This document shows, piece by piece, positions 5,606-8,155 of a stretch of DNA of 8,155 bases. Position numbers and translations under genes: made by a program. Source of the stretch: Alphaproteobacteria bacterium (lineage in GTDB: Bacteria; Pseudomonadota; Alphaproteobacteria; Rickettsiales; JABSSG01); the NCBI GenBank assembly GCA_022600235.1, contig JAHZKS010000057.1:1-8155 (forward strand). The letters are read 5' to 3'. A model generated the notes under the pieces. That model saw nothing but the letters and a program-made list of their open reading frames with translations, did no database searches and was not told the DNA's origin. Position 1 is the stretch's first letter; every line of letters starts with the position of its first letter.

Positions 5606-5666
5606 AATAAATTCCGTAATCTGGGTGCGTTGATGCACCTTTTGGTTTAAGTTGTCTACCTATAAT
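5582..5666 (-). repeat. 27-bp direct repeat duplicating the start-codon region
   Basis: Positions 5582-5608 and 5640-5666 match at 26 of 27 bases, 58 bp apart. The copy at 5582-5608 contains the ATG and first codons of the 213-residue gene. In the other copy, just upstream, the only difference turns ATG into ATA. The 58-bp offset is not a multiple of three, so the old copy is also out of frame with the gene and reaches TAG soon. Confidence 0.9.
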
Positions 5667-5670
5667 TCTT

Positions 5671-6387
5671 TTAGTAAAAATAAGAAAACACTCCGCACTC
5701 TAGGCCCAGTGATTCACCTGCTACTTGCGCTTCAACTGGACCCGCAGCGGCTGCCTCTGCTTGTAATGAACCTGCTGCTGCAGCTTCAGCTGATGGTTCT
5801 ATATTTTCAACATCTTCATCTACACTTACATGATCTTTATCTCCAGCTTCCACTTCTTTCTTAGCCTTTCCTTTCTTTTCTCTTTGCTTTTCACAATCTT
5901 CAATTACAAGAAATTCTCCTAATTCTTTTACTGGAAACAACAAAGCGTTTAACAAATCTTCTGTGCTACATTCCTTTTGCTCTGCCTCTGCCGCCACCGC
6001 TTCCGATGCGGTTTTATCATCTCTTCCCTTCAACAAATTAAACAGACGACCAGCTTTTATATTAGCCATTTCTTGCGCAATTGGGTTCCCATTTAGTAAA
6101 AGTTTTGAGACTTCTGTTAATCTTTCTATAAGGTCACTTTCTAATCTGTTAATTTCTGGCATATTTTCTGAATAAGGACCGGAATATCCTTTACTTAATT
6201 GCTTATCAATATTAGGACATAATTTTAATATTTTATCCCTAAATGCTTGATACTCATCTATAATCTTATTAGCGATATCAGCCATATCACAAACATCTTC
6301 GATACCTAACTTTTCAGCAATTGCTTTTAGTAACGCTTCTGCTTTTGCTTTTGCTTTATTTCTTCCTCCAAATAAAGATTTAAACAT
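5671..6387 (-). CDS. Helical N-terminal domain protein with charged Ala-rich tail
   Basis: A 238-residue protein of unknown family. Residues 1-8 (Met-Phe-Lys-Ser-Leu-Phe-Gly-Gly) recall short membrane- or partner-binding amphipathic starts. Residues 10-125 look like an all-helical globular domain with normal composition and few alanine tracts. A second helical patch at 142-164 contains Leu-Leu-Asn-Ala-Leu-Leu-Phe-Pro. A strongly charged Lys/Glu linker (165-195) leads to two ten-residue Ala-rich repeats (200-209, 210-219) and an unusual hydrophobic end, Val-Phe-Ser-Tyr-Phe-Tyr. The start is supported by GTGAGGTG eight bases upstream. It begins 33 nt after the 272-residue gene's stop. Its own stop lies 7 nt before the dead ATA copy of the next gene's start, so that gene was once tightly coupled to this one. 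The N-terminal domain is the best target in this protein for structure-based searches. Confidence 0.72.
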   Translation of the reverse strand: MFKSLFGGRNKAKAKAEALLKAIAEKLGIEDVCDMADIANKIIDEYQAFRDKILKLCPNIDKQLSKGYSGPYSENMPEINRLESDLIERLTEVSKLLLNGNPIAQEMANIKAGRLFNLLKGRDDKTASEAVAAEAEQKECSTEDLLNALLFPVKELGEFLVIEDCEKQREKKGKAKKEVEAGDKDHVSVDEDVENIEPSAEAAAAGSLQAEAAAAGPVEAQVAGESLGLECGVFSYFY

Positions 6388-6420
6388 ATTTACACCTCAC
6401 TTTGATTAAGTTATTTTTAA

Positions 6421-7239
6421 TTATAAATAAGAAGTTTCAATAGAGCCTTCTGGTAAATCTTGCATTAGTAGATGGTTATCTGGATCTACTCCAGACCCAG
6501 CCATCGTTGCCGCTGGAACCTCAACACCTTCTTCTGTAACTCCATTTCCAGCCATCGTTGCTTCCGGAACCTCAACACCTTCTTCTGTAACTCCATTTGT
6601 TGCCGTAAAAATCTGATAAATATCTTCTGCTGCATATCCATGCATTTCTGCTGCATATCCATTCATTACCATAGAAACCCCATAAATATCTTCTCTATCT
6701 CCATATAGAATCTGATTCAATCTTTGAATTTCAAGTATTTTTAACAACATCCTACCACATTCATCCTGATCTACTTGCATTTCTTTTACTTTATCCTTCC
6801 GTTCTTTTTCTCTTCTACGAATCTCATCTCTTGAGAGCATTATTGATTCTCCTGCAGCTTCTGCTGCAGCCGCTTGCTCTTCTGGCTGCTCAGGAGGTTG
6901 TGGCAATGGCACTGACAGATCTCCTTGAGAGTCTATACATTCCAAAGCTGCTTTCAAACATTCTTCATTTATTAACTCTTGCAAGTCATCTGTATCTACA
7001 TCTTCTAGATTTTGACTTAATTTCCTTATAACTTTTATCACTGCAGACACAATTCTTTCCATTAGCTTCCGCGCTATAGGATCATCTGTTTCACCCTGAA
7101 CATCCAATAAAGTTGATTCAGTCATTTCTTTAATAGTCTCTAAAGGAATACCATCTCTCAACATTCTTAAAATATTCTGTAGAAATCTTTTAGGAAGTTG
7201 GTATTGACCAGATGCTTGTCTTTGTTTAGGTTTTGGCAT
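6421..7239 (-). CDS. Helical protein with C-terminal tandem repeats, unknown function
   Basis: A 272-residue protein, the largest of the cluster. It has a basic Lys/Gln-rich head (Pro-Lys-Pro-Lys-Gln-Arg-Gln), then a helical domain at about 14-105 with normal composition, a Pro/Glu/Ala linker (110-130), and a charged helix (136-178) with Arg-Arg-Arg-Glu-Lys-Glu-Arg-Lys. The C-terminal third is repetitive: two Gly-Tyr-Ala-Ala-Glu units (194-205), two Glu-Asp-Ile-Tyr motifs (183-186, 205-208) and two 17-residue units of Val-Thr-Glu-Glu-Gly-Val-Glu-Val-Pro (from 217 to 250). There is no signal peptide or membrane segment. The ribosome binding site is weak: GAGAA lies about eleven bases before the ATG. 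The start follows the 209-residue gene by 23 nt, so translational coupling is plausible. I do not recognise the family; repeats of this kind are common in interaction surfaces and exported proteins. Confidence 0.72.
   Translation of the reverse strand: MPKPKQRQASGQYQLPKRFLQNILRMLRDGIPLETIKEMTESTLLDVQGETDDPIARKLMERIVSAVIKVIRKLSQNLEDVDTDDLQELINEECLKAALECIDSQGDLSVPLPQPPEQPEEQAAAAEAAGESIMLSRDEIRRREKERKDKVKEMQVDQDECGRMLLKILEIQRLNQILYGDREDIYGVSMVMNGYAAEMHGYAAEDIYQIFTATNGVTEEGVEVPEATMAGNGVTEEGVEVPAATMAGSGVDPDNHLLMQDLPEGSIETSYL
6497..6598 (-). repeat. 51-bp tandem repeat, 17 residues per unit
   Basis: Copies at 6497-6547 and 6548-6598 are adjacent and nearly identical. The main difference, around 6511-6515 against 6562-6566, changes one residue (Ala against Glu after the Pro). 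It lies in the 272-residue gene near its 3' end and preserves the frame. Confidence 0.9.
6625..6666 (-). repeat. 21-bp tandem repeat, 7 residues per unit
   Basis: Two adjacent units (6625-6645, 6646-6666) sharing TTCTGCTGCATATCCAT and differing at one base. Each codes a heptapeptide with Gly-Tyr-Ala-Ala-Glu. It is next to the 51-bp repeat in the same gene. Confidence 0.85.
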
Positions 7240-7262
7240 AATTTTATATTCTCAATTTTTAA

Positions 7263-7892
7263 TTAGCTAAACTCTTGCGTGCCACCTAGTAGAAAATCAT
7301 CTTCTTCTACTTGAGTATTTAGTAATTGCTCAAGGTTCATACCATTTTGAAAACCATCATTTTCTGTAGATCCTAAACCAGCATCACCAGAATTATTTGC
7401 TGTGTTTTCAAATCCAGAAGCACCAGTAGTAGCTTGTTGTGTAGCATTATGCTCTGTATTTGGAACAACCACTTCATCATCATCATCATCATCTGACTCG
7501 ATTATAACAGTAGGAACCGTTGAACCCCAGCCTTCTGTTTCTTCATCTTGGGTCTCTGGTGGGTATTGATCTGCGTCTACTGCTGCGGCTGCGGTGGCTG
7601 CGTCTGCTGCTGCGGTGGCTGCTGCTGCAGGAACTCCATCATCTCCTGTAGAATCTGTTTGAACTGGATCTGGTAATGCCGCTGCCGCTGAATGATGAGA
7701 TGCTGCGGCGGCTACGACGGTGGCTACTGCTGCGTTTGCTGCTGCGACAGCTGTGTTGCCGGCGGCTGCGGCTGCGAGAGCTGATACCATTGCTTCTAAT
7801 ACTTCATCAGAAATATGATTTTTAGCAGAATTTTTCATTTGATTATCTTTGCCGTCTCCTCTCTTTTGTCTTTCATCATTATTTCTTCCCAT
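7263..7892 (-). CDS. Alanine-rich acidic protein with poly-Asp tract, first gene of cluster
   Basis: A 209-residue protein starting Met-Gly-Arg with a hydrophilic, partly basic head (1-28). An alanine-rich part (33-105, about half Ala with Val and Thr) may be a hydrophobic helix or a disordered tract, and it contains His-His. An acidic Pro/Gln segment follows, with six consecutive Asp at 134-139, and a Asn/Thr/Gly-rich stretch (144-185) ends in Glu-Glu-Asp-Asp-Phe-Leu-Leu-Gly-Gly. About one fifth of all residues are alanine. GAGAGGAG, about four bases before the ATG, is the strongest ribosome binding site in the cluster. A good promoter lies about 130 bases upstream, so this is probably the first gene of the operon. 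The Ala region is not hydrophobic enough for a confident membrane call. Family unknown. Confidence 0.7.
   Translation of the reverse strand: MGRNNDERQKRGDGKDNQMKNSAKNHISDEVLEAMVSALAAAAAGNTAVAAANAAVATVVAAAASHHSAAAALPDPVQTDSTGDDGVPAAAATAAADAATAAAAVDADQYPPETQDEETEGWGSTVPTVIIESDDDDDDEVVVPNTEHNATQQATTGASGFENTANNSGDAGLGSTENDGFQNGMNLEQLLNTQVEEDDFLLGGTQEFS
7475..7492 (-). repeat. Trinucleotide run (CAT)6 coding poly-Asp
   Basis: Six perfect CAT triplets on the plus strand, read as consecutive GAT (Asp) codons in the 209-residue gene. Pure triplet runs change length easily by slippage without breaking the frame. Confidence 0.85.
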
Positions 7893-8020
7893 ACACTCCT
7901 CTCATATAATGTAGTTATCCAATCTCTATCTTAACCATCAAATACTAATATAATTGTTTGTTTGACTTGCTCTAAAACAAAACAATACAGATATGGTTAT
8001 GATAGTTTTTATTGGGATTA

Positions 8021-8048
8021 AACATAGAAAGAAACATATATATGTCAA
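8021..8048 (-). promoter_or_regulatory. Sigma70-type promoter of the minus-strand cluster
   Basis: On the minus strand a perfect TTGACA (8043-8048) is followed after 16 bases by TATGTT (8021-8026), four of six matches to TATAAT. The leader would be about 120 nt before the ATG at 7892. The spacer and the edge of the -35 contain the palindrome CATATATATG (8035-8044), and CACATGTG (8068-8075) lies about 20 bases upstream of the -35; either could be a regulator site. Confidence 0.5.
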
Positions 8049-8116
8049 CATCAAGTTACTATTTATTCACATGTGCGCATTGTATTTCTAATGATGAATA
8101 AAATATTAAATGAAAT

Positions 8117-8155
8117 CTAATATTCAACCTCCATTTGGACTCTGATCTCCTGCAC
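8117..8155 (-). CDS. Possible 3' end of a further minus-strand gene (partial)
   Basis: At the right border two minus-strand frames run in from outside. One ends at TAG 8117-8119 after twelve codons (ending Met-Glu-Val-Glu-Tyr). The other ends at TGA 8124-8126 after nine codons (Ala-Gly-Asp-Gln-Ser-Pro-Asn-Gly-Gly), whose Gly/Asp style resembles the cluster. Too little is visible to choose, and it may be non-coding. Confidence 0.22.
   Translation of the reverse strand: MQEIRVQMEVEY

Noticed and set aside
4964..5638. Longer start (GTG at 5638) for the truncated gene
   Set aside because: AAGG directly touches the GTG with no spacing, and the added residues do not fit the Met-Gly-Arg head shared with two cluster members.

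Overview
The window is AT-rich DNA from a bacterium. An obligate intracellular alphaproteobacterium of the Rickettsiales type is the best guess. Two things point there: a small outer-membrane beta-barrel gene resembling the rickettsial adhesin-like (Adr/Omp25-type) barrels, and a GC-richer intergenic repeat family (core CAAGCGCGGA) like those scattered through Rickettsia and Wolbachia genomes. This assignment is inference; no rRNA or housekeeping gene is present to settle it.

Layout: positions 1-516 are non-coding and carry four degenerate copies of the intergenic repeat (99-240), a small hairpin and the leader of the barrel gene. Positions 517-1110 (+) encode the barrel protein, closed by a clear rho-independent terminator (1135-1169) that sits between two convergent transcription units. 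Everything from 1197 to 7892 is on the minus strand: eleven closely packed small genes (57 to 272 residues), none of which I recognise. In transcription order they encode proteins of 209, 272, 238, 213 (truncated), 58, 228, 128, 138, 243, 57 and 81 residues. A good sigma70-type promoter (8021-8048) lies upstream of the first gene. Most gaps in the first half are 23-65 nt, which suggests an operon; gaps of 142-263 nt before the 138-, 243- and 57-residue genes may hold further promoters.

The minus-strand proteins share a style rather than an obvious fold. They lack signal peptides and membrane segments, are mostly acidic, have alanine tracts, short tandem repeats or coiled coils, and end in Asp/Glu-rich or low-complexity tails. 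Three start with the same Met-Gly-Arg and a basic, polar head. They look like a locally expanded, fast-evolving set of cytosolic or exported low-complexity proteins. An effector or surface-assembly role is possible but unproven.

The strongest direct observations are two recent rearrangements around the 213-residue gene. A perfect 75-bp in-frame tandem duplication at its 3' end has made a TAA stop at the junction and cut off 29 ancestral C-terminal residues. A 27-bp duplication of its start region has one difference, which turns the ATG of the upstream copy into ATA. Two sub-60-residue genes with good Shine-Dalgarno sequences (1473-1646 and 4597-4773) are also described.
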